A DNA stretch of 64,000 nt. It comes from an uncultured Bacteroidales bacterium (GTDB lineage: Bacteria; Bacteroidota; Bacteroidia; Bacteroidales; P3). The notes below the pieces were generated by a model. That model saw only the letters and a program-made list of their open reading frames with translations, ran no database searches and had not been told where the DNA came from. This document shows, one piece after another, positions 54,637 through 63,717 of this stretch; the stretch's first letter is position 1, and each line of letters starts with the position of its first letter. The stretch lies in NCBI GenBank assembly GCA_900315935.1, contig ONBB01000005.1:31317-95316 (forward strand). Direction: 5' to 3'. The position numbers and the translations under genes were made by a program.

Positions 54637-55404
54637 ATGAAGAAAGCCTGCATTGTGCTGGCAGCCTGCGCCTTGGTGGCCAGTGCCTGCGCCCAGCAGC
54701 CCGAAGTGAAAATCAAGAAGGGCAAAGCCACCATGACGGAAGCCCACTACAACGAACTGCGCGCCAAGGCCGAAGCCTACGACCGCGCCATGGCCGGTCC
54801 CGTCTCGTTCAACGACTCGGCCTCCTACGCCATTGGACGCGACATCTTCAAGCAGTGGGACGCCCAGCAGCTCGGCATCAACGCCCAGCAGGCCGGCCTC
54901 GCCCTCATGGAATGCGCCCAGGCGCAGAGCCGCCTCGACGACCGTAGCGCCGACCCGCTGCTGCGCCGCTTCCAGCAGGAATTCGAACTCCGCAACAACC
55001 CCGCCGCGCGCGAAAACATCGAGAAAGGCGAGAAGTTCATGATGGAAATCAGCAACAACAAGTCGGTCTACACCACCGCCAGCGGCCTCAAATACCGCCG
55101 CGTCAAGGAAGGCAACGGCAATCGCCCCAAGGCCACCGACCGCGTCAAGGTACACTACACTGGCAAGCTCATCGACGGCAAGACCTTCGACAGCAGTGTC
55201 GACCGCGGCACCCCGCTCACCTTCCCCCTCAACCAGGTCATCCCCGGTTGGACCGAGGGTCTGCAGCTGATGGACGAAGGCTCGAAGTACTTCCTCTACG
55301 TGCCCTACAACCTCGGCTACGGCACCCGCGACATGGGCGACATACCCGCTGGCTCCACCCTCATCTTCGAGGTCGAACTGCTTGAAATCAACCCCAAGGA
55401 GTAG
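54637..55404 (+). CDS. FKBP-type peptidyl-prolyl isomerase, exported
   Basis: The 255-residue product has a signal with ALVASACAQQ, which could serve as a lipobox (ASAC). An N-terminal FKBP-associated helical domain (residues 50-145) includes SYAIGRDIFKQWDAQQLGIN. The FKBP domain is at about 155-255: VKVHYTGKLIDGKTFDSS, PLTFPLNQVIPGWTEGLQLM, IPAGSTLIFEVELLEI. It resembles Mip/FkpA proteins that assist folding outside the cytoplasm. The aroC start lies 1 base after its stop. Confidence 0.93.
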   Translation: MKKACIVLAACALVASACAQQPEVKIKKGKATMTEAHYNELRAKAEAYDRAMAGPVSFNDSASYAIGRDIFKQWDAQQLGINAQQAGLALMECAQAQSRLDDRSADPLLRRFQQEFELRNNPAARENIEKGEKFMMEISNNKSVYTTASGLKYRRVKEGNGNRPKATDRVKVHYTGKLIDGKTFDSSVDRGTPLTFPLNQVIPGWTEGLQLMDEGSKYFLYVPYNLGYGTRDMGDIPAGSTLIFEVELLEINPKE

Positions 55405-55405
55405 C

Positions 55406-56314
55406 GTGAATACCTTCGGCACACGCTTCAGAATGACCACCTACGGCGAGTCCCACGGGCTCGCCGTAGGTGCCATTATAGACGGCTGCCCCGCAGGCAT
55501 CCGCCTGGACCTCGAGGCCATCGACCGCGACCTGGCCCGCCGGCGCAGCGGCGCCCCGCGGCAGGAGGCCGATGAGGTGGAATGGCTCTCCGGCCTCCTC
55601 GACGGTGTTACCCTCGGCACCCCCATCGCGTTCGCCATTCGCAACCGCAACACACGCCCCGAAGACTACGACGCCCTGCGCCACGCCTTCCGCCCCGGCC
55701 ACGCCGACTACACCTACCGGCAGAAATACGGCCTGCGCGACCACCGCGGCGGCGGCCGCGCCTCGGCACGCGAGACGGCGGCACGGGTGGTGGCCGGCGC
55801 TGTGGCCAAGCAGCTGCTGGCACCGGTGGAAATCCACGCCGAGGTGGAGCAACTGGGTCCCGAACTGGAGAACGACACCCGCGGCGGCACCGTCCGCTGC
55901 CGCATCACCGGCCTCCCCGCCGGCGTGGGCGAACCCCTCTTCGGCAAACTGAACGCCGCGCTGGCCGCCGCCATGATGAGCATCCCCTCGGCCATTGGCT
56001 TCGAGATGGGCATCGGATTCCAAGCCGCCGCCATGACCGGCAGCCTGTACATCGACCGCTGGAACCCCGACGGCACCACCCGCACCAACCACTGCGGCGG
56101 CGTGCAGGGCGGCATCAGCAACGGCATGCCGGTGGAGTTCCGCGTGGCGTTCCACCCTGTCCCCACCCTGCCCCAGCCTGTCGAATGCCTCACCAACGAC
56201 GGCCGCCTCGAAACCCTCGACATCGGAGGCCGCCACGACCGTTGCCACGTACTGCGTACGCCCGTCATCGTCGAGGCGATGGCGGCACTGACCCTCATGA
56301 ATTATGAATTATAA
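55406..56314 (+). CDS. aroC: chorismate synthase, internally shortened
   Basis: GTG at 55406 aligns with the family N-terminus (NTFGTRFRMTTYGESHG), giving 302 residues against the usual 350-360. Conserved parts are present: ESHG, HRGGGRASARETAARVVAGA, GGVQGGISNGMPVEFRVAF, GRHDRCHVLRTPVIVEAM. A segment of roughly 40 residues before the GGTVRCRITGLP strand is missing; only PELENDTR remains between EVEQLG and GG. Family members form chorismate from EPSP with reduced FMN. Activity of this short form is uncertain. It starts right after the FKBP gene and is followed by a DUF4369 gene. Confidence 0.9.
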   Translation: MNTFGTRFRMTTYGESHGLAVGAIIDGCPAGIRLDLEAIDRDLARRRSGAPRQEADEVEWLSGLLDGVTLGTPIAFAIRNRNTRPEDYDALRHAFRPGHADYTYRQKYGLRDHRGGGRASARETAARVVAGAVAKQLLAPVEIHAEVEQLGPELENDTRGGTVRCRITGLPAGVGEPLFGKLNAALAAAMMSIPSAIGFEMGIGFQAAAMTGSLYIDRWNPDGTTRTNHCGGVQGGISNGMPVEFRVAFHPVPTLPQPVECLTNDGRLETLDIGGRHDRCHVLRTPVIVEAMAALTLMNYEL

Positions 56315-56317
56315 CCT

Positions 56318-57073
56318 ATGAAAAAGACACTCGCCCTGGCGGCCCTGGCACTCACCCTGGCCGCCTGCAACACCGACGGATTCACCATCAGCGGCACCCT
56401 CGACGGCGGCGCCGGCAAGGTGCTATGGCTCGAGGAGATAGCCCCCGAAGGCCCCATCTTCATCGACTCCATCCCCATAGACAGCCGCGGAAACTTCAAG
56501 TACCGCTACACCCCGCCCTATCGCAGCCTGTACAACCTGCACACCTCGGAGAACAACTACATCGTAACCCTGCCCGACCGCGGCGAGCACATACAGGTAA
56601 CGGGCAGCTGGGACAACCTGTCGCTTACCTACCGCATCACGGGTTCGCCCGAGAGCCAACTGCTGTGGCAACTGCAGCAGTACACCAACGACGGCTCCAT
56701 CATCCTGCGCTCGCTGGTCGACACGCTGACCCACTACGAAAACCTGCTCCTGGCCGACCAAATCACCGAGGCGGTGCTCGACAGCGTGAAAACCCAGACC
56801 GACTCGCTCTACCACACGGCATTCCTCGAACAGCAGGAATACATCGACCGATTCATCGACGAAAACCGCGGCTCGCTGGCCACGCTCATCGCGCTCTACA
56901 AGCCGTTCAACAACCGCCTTATCATCGACCCACGCTCGCCCATCAGCATCGAATACTACGACATGGTGCTCGAAGGGCTGCAGGAACAGATGCCCGACAA
57001 CCCGCACACCCTGCGCTTCAAGAACACCACCGAGCACCTGCGCAGCTCGCTGGCACGCCAGGCCGAACAGTGA
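56318..57073 (+). CDS. DUF4369 lipoprotein without a thioredoxin domain
   Basis: The 251-residue product has a lipobox in ALTLAAC and then a DUF4369 beta domain (FTISGTLDGGAGKVLWLEEI; DSIPIDSRGNFKYRYT), followed by a helical region (residues 120-250). In many relatives a TlpA-like thioredoxin domain with CxxC follows; here the protein ends before it (RSSLARQAEQ), and no CxxC is present. It is probably an outer membrane or periplasmic lipoprotein of unknown role. It begins 3 bases after aroC and converges on the M28 peptidase gene with an 8-base gap. Confidence 0.85.
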   Translation: MKKTLALAALALTLAACNTDGFTISGTLDGGAGKVLWLEEIAPEGPIFIDSIPIDSRGNFKYRYTPPYRSLYNLHTSENNYIVTLPDRGEHIQVTGSWDNLSLTYRITGSPESQLLWQLQQYTNDGSIILRSLVDTLTHYENLLLADQITEAVLDSVKTQTDSLYHTAFLEQQEYIDRFIDENRGSLATLIALYKPFNNRLIIDPRSPISIEYYDMVLEGLQEQMPDNPHTLRFKNTTEHLRSSLARQAEQ

Positions 57074-57081
57074 GCCGGCAC

Positions 57082-57999
57082 CTAGCGTCCCTTGCCCTCC
57101 ATCCGCTCCAGCAAAGCGTGCATCAACGCTAGAAAACCGTTGTAATTCTCCAATCCGCAAGCCTCGCAAGTGTCTTGCGGATTGTGGTATCCGCCGTAGC
57201 GCCCCCCAAGCGTGTAGATGAACACCGCCGGACAGTGGGGCGTAAAAAAGTAATGGTCGCTATTGGCGGCATTGGGACGCCGCGCAATCTTGGCAGCAAA
57301 GCGATGCTCACCGTTAATCTCCTCCAGCAGGTCCACAAAGGGCTTGGTGCGCCCGTCCTCGGCGTTGACCACCATCAGCCCCTCGTTGCCGCCACAGAAG
57401 AGATCGAGGTTAATTAACAGCTTTATCTTATCCAACTTTACCAGCGGAATATCAGTAAAATAACCAGATCCGATAAGGCCCGCCTCTTCGCCACCGAAGA
57501 AGAGAAAGACGTAGGTGTAGTGGTGCTCCCCACGGCTGAGCGCACGGGCAAGATCCAGCACCGCCGCCGTGCCGCTGGCATTGTCGTGGGCTCCATAGAA
57601 GATGGTGTCGCCATGCATGCCGAGGTGCTCATAGTGGGCCGTAAAGACCACCATCGTGTCGCTCCGGCCAGGCAGGTAGGCGCAGACATTCTGCGAGCGG
57701 TAGCCCGCCTGCACGATGGGCGGCTGGGTGCGCGTCTGGGGGAAACGGAAGTACTGGAAGTAGTTCTTTGCCAGAGGCTTTACATTATAACTAGCCAGTT
57801 CCCTACGCAAAAACTCGGCGGCAATCGAATCGCCTCGATGCTGCATGCCGCGCCCGTACATCTCAGGCGAGGCAAGTGCGCAGATAACCCTGCGGGCATA
57901 GCTGGTGTCCTGCGCCTGCAAGAGACTGGATAAGATTGTTTGTAAACAGAGTATTAGGCTGATAGAAACAAATTTCAGAAGCCGGGAAGGTCTAGCCAT
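57082..57999 (-). CDS. M28-family zinc peptidase, exported
   Basis: The ATG at 57999 opens a signal peptide (MARPSRLLKFVSISLILCLQ) and gives 305 residues. Zinc-site motifs are VVFTAHYEHLG, YGAHDNASGTAAVLDLARAL, FFGGEEAGLIGS, and NLDLFCGG. They match aminopeptidase-type M28 enzymes acting outside the cytoplasm. The start overlaps the 3' end of the YfcC gene by 25 bases, so translation is probably coupled. Substrate is likely peptides, which fits amino-acid fermentation. Confidence 0.92.
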   Translation of the reverse strand: MARPSRLLKFVSISLILCLQTILSSLLQAQDTSYARRVICALASPEMYGRGMQHRGDSIAAEFLRRELASYNVKPLAKNYFQYFRFPQTRTQPPIVQAGYRSQNVCAYLPGRSDTMVVFTAHYEHLGMHGDTIFYGAHDNASGTAAVLDLARALSRGEHHYTYVFLFFGGEEAGLIGSGYFTDIPLVKLDKIKLLINLDLFCGGNEGLMVVNAEDGRTKPFVDLLEEINGEHRFAAKIARRPNAANSDHYFFTPHCPAVFIYTLGGRYGGYHNPQDTCEACGLENYNGFLALMHALLERMEGKGR

Positions 58000-59390
58000 A
58001 AGGTGGGGAGCATAAGGATGAAACCAATGACAATCAGGGCAAGGATAAATTTCCACGCCCAACGAAGCCAGGTGCCGTAAGGGATGCGGGCGATACCCAG
58101 CACGCCGATGAGGACGCCGCTGGTGGGGGTAAGCATGTTGGTGAAGCCGTCGCCAAACTGGAAGGCCAGCACGGTGGTCTGTCGCGAAACATGAATCAAA
58201 TCAGCAAATTGCGCCATAATGGGCATGGTCAGGGCAGCCTTGGCCGAGCCACTGGGCATGACGAGGTTGAGCAGCGTCTGGAAAAGATACATCACGCCGA
58301 GCGACGTAACCTCGCCCGTCTGCGCCAACGAACGCGTGAGGCCGTATAGGAGGGTGTCTATCACACGTCCATCCCTGAGGATGAAGATGATACCGCTGGC
58401 CAGACCCACCACCAGGGCGGCCGAGAGGATGTCCTTGCAACCGGCGAGGAAGAGCTTGGCGATGTCGTCGGCCCCCTGCCGGTCGATGATGCCGGCCAAG
58501 ATACCCATGGCGAAGAAGAGGGCCGAAATCTCGGCGATGTACCAATGCCAGACCAGCACGCCGACCACGAGCGCCACGACAGTGAGGAAGAACAAACCCA
58601 GTATCAGTGCCTGGCGGGTGGTGAGCGACTGCTGCTCGGTGGACTGCACACGACTGCGCCAGTAGTCATCCAGCCGGTAGACGGGGCTGCGCTCAGGATT
58701 GAGCTTTACCCTGTGGGCGTACCAGAGCACGAAAGCTATTCCCAACACGGTGAGTATCAACCAACAAGCCACACGGTATTCCAAGCCGGAGAAGAGCGGC
58801 AAATCGGCGATGCCCTGGGCGATACCGATGGTGAAGGGATTGAGCATGGCACCCGCAAAGCCCACATGTGCAGCCACATAGCACATGCATACGCCCACCA
58901 TCGAGTCGTAGCCCATCGAGATGGCCAACGGCACGAACACCACCACAAAGGCAAGGGTCTCCTCGCTCATACCGAACACAGCCCCGAAGAGGCTGAAAAG
59001 GAGCATCACCAGGGTGATGATAATATTGTCTACACCCAGCTTACTGACTAACTTATAGCGACTTAACCGTTGCACACGGCGCAGGAACGCCATGACGCCG
59101 ACGTCGATGGCATGGCTGTTGTTGACTATCCAGAAGGCACCGCCAACCATAAGGATAAAGATGATGATGTCGGCCTTGTCGACGAAGCCGTTGAACAGGG
59201 CGGAGAAGACCTGCCAGGTCTGCGGAGCGCGGTCGACGAAATGGAACGAGTCGGAGAGCACCACCTCGCGGCCATCGACCGTGTGGCGGAGGAATTCGCC
59301 GGCGGGCACCACCCAGGTGAGCATCGCCGCCAGTACGATAAGCGAGAAGACTATGGTAAAAGTATGCGGTATGCGTTTCATGCTTTTCAA
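57975..59390 (-). CDS. YfcC-family (C4-dicarboxylate/short peptide carrier-like) membrane transporter
   Basis: The 471-residue protein has about 11-12 hydrophobic segments. Typical YfcC features are PHTFTIVFSLIVLAAMLTWVV and PAGEF at the N-terminus, FGMSEETLAFVVVFVPLAISMG, and NLVMPSGSAKAALTMPIMA with FTNMLTPTSGVLIGVLGIA. The family is thought to carry amino acids, peptides or carboxylates, but the substrate is not certain. It precedes and overlaps the M28 peptidase gene, suggesting a joint role in peptide use. A promoter element lies just upstream. Confidence 0.9.
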   Translation of the reverse strand: MKSMKRIPHTFTIVFSLIVLAAMLTWVVPAGEFLRHTVDGREVVLSDSFHFVDRAPQTWQVFSALFNGFVDKADIIIFILMVGGAFWIVNNSHAIDVGVMAFLRRVQRLSRYKLVSKLGVDNIIITLVMLLFSLFGAVFGMSEETLAFVVVFVPLAISMGYDSMVGVCMCYVAAHVGFAGAMLNPFTIGIAQGIADLPLFSGLEYRVACWLILTVLGIAFVLWYAHRVKLNPERSPVYRLDDYWRSRVQSTEQQSLTTRQALILGLFFLTVVALVVGVLVWHWYIAEISALFFAMGILAGIIDRQGADDIAKLFLAGCKDILSAALVVGLASGIIFILRDGRVIDTLLYGLTRSLAQTGEVTSLGVMYLFQTLLNLVMPSGSAKAALTMPIMAQFADLIHVSRQTTVLAFQFGDGFTNMLTPTSGVLIGVLGIARIPYGTWLRWAWKFILALIVIGFILMLPTLWLDLPGF

Positions 59391-59404
59391 TTAGTTTCGG
59401 AGTG

Positions 59405-59412
59405 CAAAGATA
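59405..59412 (-). promoter_or_regulatory. -7 promoter element for the YfcC/M28 unit
   Basis: TATCTTTG on the minus strand followed by GCAC, 15 bases upstream of the YfcC start. Confidence 0.65.
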
Positions 59413-59580
59413 CGCTTTTTTCGGCACATAAACGGCAGAAAGTGCCCAAACCGACACAACATACTAACACACAGCAAGATATGTTACACAAGAAAAAGTC
59501 CGCAAAAAAACGAAAATTTTCCGAAAAACAGCCCATTTATGCCCAAACACGACCAGCTGATTATCAGCCTATTGAAAGCA

Positions 59581-59611
59581 CCCTCTTCTTCCTCTCTTCT
59601 TCCTTGGTTAG
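59581..59611 (+). repeat. CT-rich dispersed repeat, copy C
   Basis: CCCTCTTCTTCCTCTCTTCT then TCCTTGGTTAG, one base different from copy B. It lies between the stop of the CYTH gene and the YfcC promoter region. The remaining sequence of the 258-base gap is AT-rich without other features. Confidence 0.75.
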
Positions 59612-59648
59612 GCCTTTCATAAGGTCAAATGAAATGGGAGGAAAAAGA

Positions 59649-60125
59649 TTATTGATTGGGGATACAATTATTAAATGCCAGCCAGCTGTTGCGGTAGCGG
59701 GGGTCTTGGCTGACGTCGTGGCCGAACCAGGCGGGGGGGAGGAAGGCGTCGGCGGCGGCGAGGGTGGGGAATTCCACCTCGACGAGGAGCAGGCCGGCGT
59801 GGGCACCGTGGAAGATGTCGAGCTCGGCGGTGAGGCCGCCATCGAGGGGGACGCGGTAGCGGGTCTTGTGGACGAGGTTGCCGTCGCACTTGGCGCGCAG
59901 GTGGGCGTAGCGGTCGGCGCTGAGGGCGAACTCCTCCTCGCGGTTCTGGATGGCCGACGAGGCGGAACGCACCTTCTCCTTGACGGTGAGGATATAAGCA
60001 TCGCCCGCCCTGCGGATGCGCAGGGTGGGCGATGTGCAGAGGTAGCCCTGCTCTATCTCGACATGCGGACAGGCTTCGAGGTCGGCAGGGAGATTGTTTA
60101 CCTGGTATTTACGTTCAATTTCCAT
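59649..60125 (-). CDS. CYTH-domain protein
   Basis: The start at 60125 overlaps the purC stop (TGATG) and opens [13 protein letters not shown], which contains the ExExK signature of CYTH (triphosphate tunnel) enzymes. The 158-residue product also has PTLRIRRAGDAYILTVKEK, HKTRYRVPL and LLLVEVEFPT, strands of the tunnel with charged residues facing in. Relatives bind inorganic triphosphate or thiamine triphosphate; the substrate here is unknown. It is the last gene of a five-gene unit. Confidence 0.92.
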   Translation of the reverse strand: MEIERKYQVNNLPADLEACPHVEIEQGYLCTSPTLRIRRAGDAYILTVKEKVRSASSAIQNREEEFALSADRYAHLRAKCDGNLVHKTRYRVPLDGGLTAELDIFHGAHAGLLLVEVEFPTLAAADAFLPPAWFGHDVSQDPRYRNSWLAFNNCIPNQ

Positions 60126-61072
60126 CAGAGCGTAGCGAGGTAGCCGCTGACGTTGCGCTCGATGCGGGCGGCCACGTCGGGACAGTCGTCGGCCTTCTGG
60201 AAGCGCTCGCCGGTGATATGCTCGTAGAGCTCGATGTAGCGGTCGGAGATGGAGGCGACTATCTCGTCGGTCATCTCGGGCACCTGCTGCCCCTCCTTGC
60301 CCTGGAAGCCGTTGGCCATCAGCCACTCACGCACGAACTCTTTGCTGAGCTGGCGCTGGTGTTCGCCACGGGCGAGGCGCTCCTCGTAGCCGTCGGCGTA
60401 GAAGTAGCGGCTCGAGTCGGGCGTGTGAATCTCGTCGATGAGGTATATCTTGCCGTCGCATTTGCCGAACTCATACTTGGTGTCCACCAGGATGAGCCCC
60501 TTCTCGGCGGCCATCTCGGTGCCGCGCTGGAAGAGAGCCAAGGCGTAGCGCTCCAGCTGGTCGTAGTCTTCCTTGGAGACGAGGCCGGTGCGGATAATCT
60601 CCTCGCGGCTGATATTCTCGTCGTGGCCCTCGTCGGCCTTGGTGGTGGGGGTTACAATGGGGGTGGGGAACTTCTGGTTCTCGACCATGCCCTCGGGCAG
60701 GGGCACGCCGCAGAGGGAGCGGGCGCCGGCCTTGTACTCGCGCCAGGCGGAGCCGGCCAGGTAGCCGCGGACAATCATCTCCACCTTGAAGCCCTCGCAC
60801 TTCAGACCCACGGTAACCATCGGGTCGGGGGTGGCGAGCTTCCAGTTGGGGAGGATGTCGGCGGTGGCATCGAGGAACTTGGCGGCTATCTGGTTGAGCA
60901 CCTGACCCTTGTAGGGGATGCCCTTGGGGAGCACCACGTCGAAGGCCGAGATGCGGTCGGAGACCACCATGGCCATGTAGCGGTCGTCGATGTTGTAGAC
61001 GTCGCGCACCTTGCCGACGTAGAGGCTCTTCTGCTTGGGGAAATTGAAATTGGTTTTTACAATAGCGTTCAT
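60125..61072 (-). CDS. purC: phosphoribosylaminoimidazole-succinocarboxamide synthase
   Basis: ATG at 61072 ([14 protein letters not shown]) fits the family N-terminus best; an in-frame ATG at 61084 overlaps rsmD and is less likely. The 315-residue enzyme contains [52 protein letters not shown], and [16 protein letters not shown]. It joins aspartate to CAIR in purine synthesis. It sits between rsmD and a CYTH gene, overlapping the latter by one base. Confidence 0.97.
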   Translation of the reverse strand: MNAIVKTNFNFPKQKSLYVGKVRDVYNIDDRYMAMVVSDRISAFDVVLPKGIPYKGQVLNQIAAKFLDATADILPNWKLATPDPMVTVGLKCEGFKVEMIVRGYLAGSAWREYKAGARSLCGVPLPEGMVENQKFPTPIVTPTTKADEGHDENISREEIIRTGLVSKEDYDQLERYALALFQRGTEMAAEKGLILVDTKYEFGKCDGKIYLIDEIHTPDSSRYFYADGYEERLARGEHQRQLSKEFVREWLMANGFQGKEGQQVPEMTDEIVASISDRYIELYEHITGERFQKADDCPDVAARIERNVSGYLATL

Positions 61073-61076
61073 AATA

Positions 61077-61622
61077 TTATTCATCTAATTTATTGGCGAA
61101 GAAGGTGAAGTTGACCTTGCCGTAGGCGCGGTGCTGCCAGAAGTGGGGATGCTCCTCGAACTGGAACTCGCGCGGATGCTCGAGGATGAAGATGCCGTCC
61201 TCGGTGAGCACCTCCGACTGGAAGACCAGGTCGGGCAGCGAGGCCAGCCCCTCGAGGGCGTAGGGCGGGTCGGCGAAGACGATGTCGAACTTGCGGTTGG
61301 CCCGCTTGAGGAGGTCGAACACGTCGGCTCGCACCACACGCAGGTTGCGGACATCCATGCGGGCCGCCTCGGACTTGATATAGTCGGTGCAGTGGGCATT
61401 GATGTCAATGGAGGTAACCTCGCGCACGCCACGCGAGACGAACTCGAACGACACGGCGCCCGTGCCGGCGAAGAGGTCCATCACCGTGCACTCCTCGAAG
61501 TCGACATAGTTGTTGAGGATATTGAACAGGCTCTCGCGCGCCATGTCGGTGGTGGGGCGCACGGGGAGGCTGGCGGGCGGATTGAGGCGGCGGCCTCGGA
61601 GGGTTCCGGCGATGATGCGCAT
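61077..61622 (-). CDS. rsmD: RsmD-type 16S rRNA (guanine-N2)-methyltransferase
   Basis: The 181-residue enzyme has [13 protein letters not shown] at the start, the AdoMet site [18 protein letters not shown] and the catalytic DPPY in [12 protein letters not shown]. It methylates a guanine of 16S rRNA (G966 in E. coli numbering). It lies 3 bases after the DUF3822 gene, an arrangement I know from other members of the phylum. Confidence 0.95.
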   Translation of the reverse strand: MRIIAGTLRGRRLNPPASLPVRPTTDMARESLFNILNNYVDFEECTVMDLFAGTGAVSFEFVSRGVREVTSIDINAHCTDYIKSEAARMDVRNLRVVRADVFDLLKRANRKFDIVFADPPYALEGLASLPDLVFQSEVLTEDGIFILEHPREFQFEEHPHFWQHRAYGKVNFTFFANKLDE

Positions 61623-61625
61623 AGG

Positions 61626-62444
61626 TTAGAGTATCAGTGCGTTGCGATAAGTGTGCAAAGTCTTGAAGGCGGGGTTGAGGAACGAGGTGTGGTGGCCGGT
61701 GAAGAGGGTGGCCGTGGGGAAGTAGGGGCGCAGCAGGGCGAAGCGCTCGCGGGTGGCGTCGCCACACATAAGCAACTCGGCATCAGGGGTCTCAAGGCCG
61801 AAACTCTTGATGATTTCCACCGTATGGAAGAGGGCTTCGTTGTCGTTGGCGAAGGGGATGGTGTTGCCGAAGACGTAGTTGCCGTTGCGGTAGGCGGCAA
61901 AGTCGATTCTGTCCTGGCGCCAGTTGGCCAGCAACACCGGGTGGTCCTGGCTGCGACGGCAGAAAGGCGCGGAGGCCAGCTTGACGTGCTGGTTGAGCAC
62001 CGTGGTGCCGGGGATGGCCACTTTGAAGGCGGTGGCCACGGTGTCGTCGGCAGCATAGACGGCGGTGGACTGCAGCGAGGGGCAGGGGGTGGCCATGATG
62101 GCCGTGGCATCGCTGCCCACCAGTTTGAGGTACTGGCGGTTGGCGGCGGGCGAATAGAGCTCGTCCGGCACCCAGGCGCTGTGGTCGGAGAGGACGACAA
62201 GCTCGATGGCGGCGCAGCCCAGCGGACGGATGCCGGCCTCGGCGAAGAATGCCTTGACATCGGCCATGACGGCGGTCATCGAGGCGGCGTGGCGCCCTTC
62301 GGCCTCGCCAAAGGTGAGGAGCACGCCCGAGGTGCTGAGCTCGGAAAAAGAAAATCCATCAGCCCTGAGGCAGATGGATAATCTCTTTTCGTGGGCTGCA
62401 ACCTCGTTGCCACTGGCAATCAGGGTTTTGCAACTATAAGGCAT
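61626..62444 (-). CDS. DUF3822 family protein
   Basis: The 272-residue product matches the DUF3822 pattern: KRLSICLRADGFSFSELS at the start, an actin-like ASKHA-type layout with VVLSDHSAWVPDELY, and ELLMCGDATRERFALLRPYF near the end. The function is unknown. It overlaps or abuts neighbours closely (6 bases after the upstream gene, 3 before rsmD). Confidence 0.9.
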   Translation of the reverse strand: MPYSCKTLIASGNEVAAHEKRLSICLRADGFSFSELSTSGVLLTFGEAEGRHAASMTAVMADVKAFFAEAGIRPLGCAAIELVVLSDHSAWVPDELYSPAANRQYLKLVGSDATAIMATPCPSLQSTAVYAADDTVATAFKVAIPGTTVLNQHVKLASAPFCRRSQDHPVLLANWRQDRIDFAAYRNGNYVFGNTIPFANDNEALFHTVEIIKSFGLETPDAELLMCGDATRERFALLRPYFPTATLFTGHHTSFLNPAFKTLHTYRNALIL

Positions 62445-62450
62445 AGTCTG

Positions 62451-63149
62451 TTATTCGAAGTTACCATCGGTTACGGCCTGGGTCATGTCGCCCACTTTCC
62501 AACCGGCATAGCGGCCGGCGACCTTGGAGACCTCGTCGATTTTGTTGACTACGAGCTGGTGGTCCATGTCGGAGAGCAGCTGGGTGAGGGGCACCTTGCA
62601 CTCGAAGACGGGCACGAAGAAGCCGCTCTTCTCGAGCATACCGGCCTGGAGGTCGAACTCATTCTTCTCCTCCTTGGGATAGGGCACATAGCGCAGGTTG
62701 CGGATTTCCTCGTCGGTCAGCTGGCGTTTCTTGCCATCGGCGCCGACGATGGGCAGCTTGCCGTCCTCGCGCAGCTTGGCGATGGGGTTGACAAAGACCT
62801 CCTGGCGGGTGATGTAGCCCAGCTTGACGGCCTCGTTCTCGGGCACCTCGTTGATGTCCACATCGGCGGGGATGACGTCGCGGTTGATGATTTTGGAGAC
62901 GACCTTCATGCTGTCCTCGGTCATAAGGCGGTTGATGAGGGTGTCGAACGAGCCGGTGAACTTGCCGTAGGTAACCTTGTAGGCTTCCTCGAGGGTGCGG
63001 ATGGACTTGAGCTTCTCGGCGCAGGCGTCGCGGCGCTTGGTGTACTCGGAGTCGAAACGGACGGGGGTCATGATGCTGTTGTACAGCCAGTAGGCGAGGC
63101 CGATGATGGCCACTGCCAGCACGATTTGGATGATTGTTCTACCTTTCAT
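62451..63149 (-). CDS. inner-membrane-anchored protein of unknown function
   Basis: ATG at 63149 is chosen because a promoter element lies at 63192-63199, inside the longer open frame. The 232-residue product has one N-terminal membrane helix (IIQIVLAVAIIGLAYWLYNS), a helix with RDACAEKLKSIRTLEEAYKVTYGKFTGSFDTLI-like heptads, and a C-terminal domain (VPVFECKVPLTQLLSDMDHQ). The layout resembles pilin-like or type II secretion pseudopilin-like proteins, but I do not recognise a specific family. It heads the unit with DUF3822, rsmD, purC and CYTH. Confidence 0.8.
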   Translation of the reverse strand: MKGRTIIQIVLAVAIIGLAYWLYNSIMTPVRFDSEYTKRRDACAEKLKSIRTLEEAYKVTYGKFTGSFDTLINRLMTEDSMKVVSKIINRDVIPADVDINEVPENEAVKLGYITRQEVFVNPIAKLREDGKLPIVGADGKKRQLTDEEIRNLRYVPYPKEEKNEFDLQAGMLEKSGFFVPVFECKVPLTQLLSDMDHQLVVNKIDEVSKVAGRYAGWKVGDMTQAVTDGNFE

Positions 63150-63191
63150 ATTGGGTTTTCTATTTTTGATTTCGGGTGTAAAATTCGGGTG

Positions 63192-63199
63192 CAAAGATA
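63192..63199 (-). promoter_or_regulatory. -7 promoter element for the DUF3822/rsmD/purC unit
   Basis: TATCTTTG on the minus strand followed by GCACCC, 43-50 bases upstream of the ATG at 63149. Confidence 0.7.
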
Positions 63200-63432
63200 C
63201 GAAAAAATTAAGAATCGAAAACGAAAAAAAATAAAAAACTGCTGCGGCATGGATATTGTCGACGAGCAAATACACGTCTATCAGCCTTTTACACCTCCCC
63301 TGCCCTGCCTGCTTTTTTTGTCTCACGCACAGGCAAAAGAAGGCACAACCACAGCCGGCCCGCCACTGCGCCCCACCATTTTACCACAGAAATGCAGCCG
63401 GCCATCCTGCTGCCCCCCACGCCACGGGGGTC

Positions 63433-63508
63433 CCTAGGGGAATGGTAGGGGAACGGTAGGGGAATACAAAGGCTCAGGAAGGATATGGAAGGATATGGAA
63501 GCTTATGA
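63433..63508 (+). repeat. 67-bp dispersed intergenic repeat, copy 4
   Basis: Same body as copies 1-3 but with GGCTCAGG in place of GGCACTGG and a tandem duplication of AGGATATGGA. The 568-base gap 63150-63717 also holds a promoter (63192), the terminator at 63644 and a possible gene remnant (about 63534-63645). In 63200-63432 I see nothing recognisable. Confidence 0.88.
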
Positions 63509-63643
63509 GCCATTGGAAATACAGACGACTGAAAACCAAATACTTATAAATCTCATTCACCAGACGGTCTTCCACATCGAGGAGGACACCGTAATTGTCG
63601 ACCGCATCCGTCACTCCAAAGCCATTGCGAATAACTTCCTCAC

Positions 63644-63674
63644 AAAAAAAAGGAAAGCGCATGTCGCGCTTTCC
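63644..63674 (-). terminator. intrinsic terminator of the truncated T9SS gene
   Basis: On the minus strand GGAAAGCGC pairs perfectly with GCGCTTTCC around a 5-base loop, followed by eight T. It lies 43 bases after the stop codon. Confidence 0.92.
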
Positions 63675-63717
63675 AAAGTTGTCTATGTTGTCAGGGTTGT
63701 CGTGTAATAAGGCGCTG

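Noticed and set aside
63249-63437. Short plus-strand gene in the gap before copy 4 of the repeat
   Set aside because: Composition is Pro/Cys-rich and random-looking, with no promoter or family match, and it ends in the repeat.
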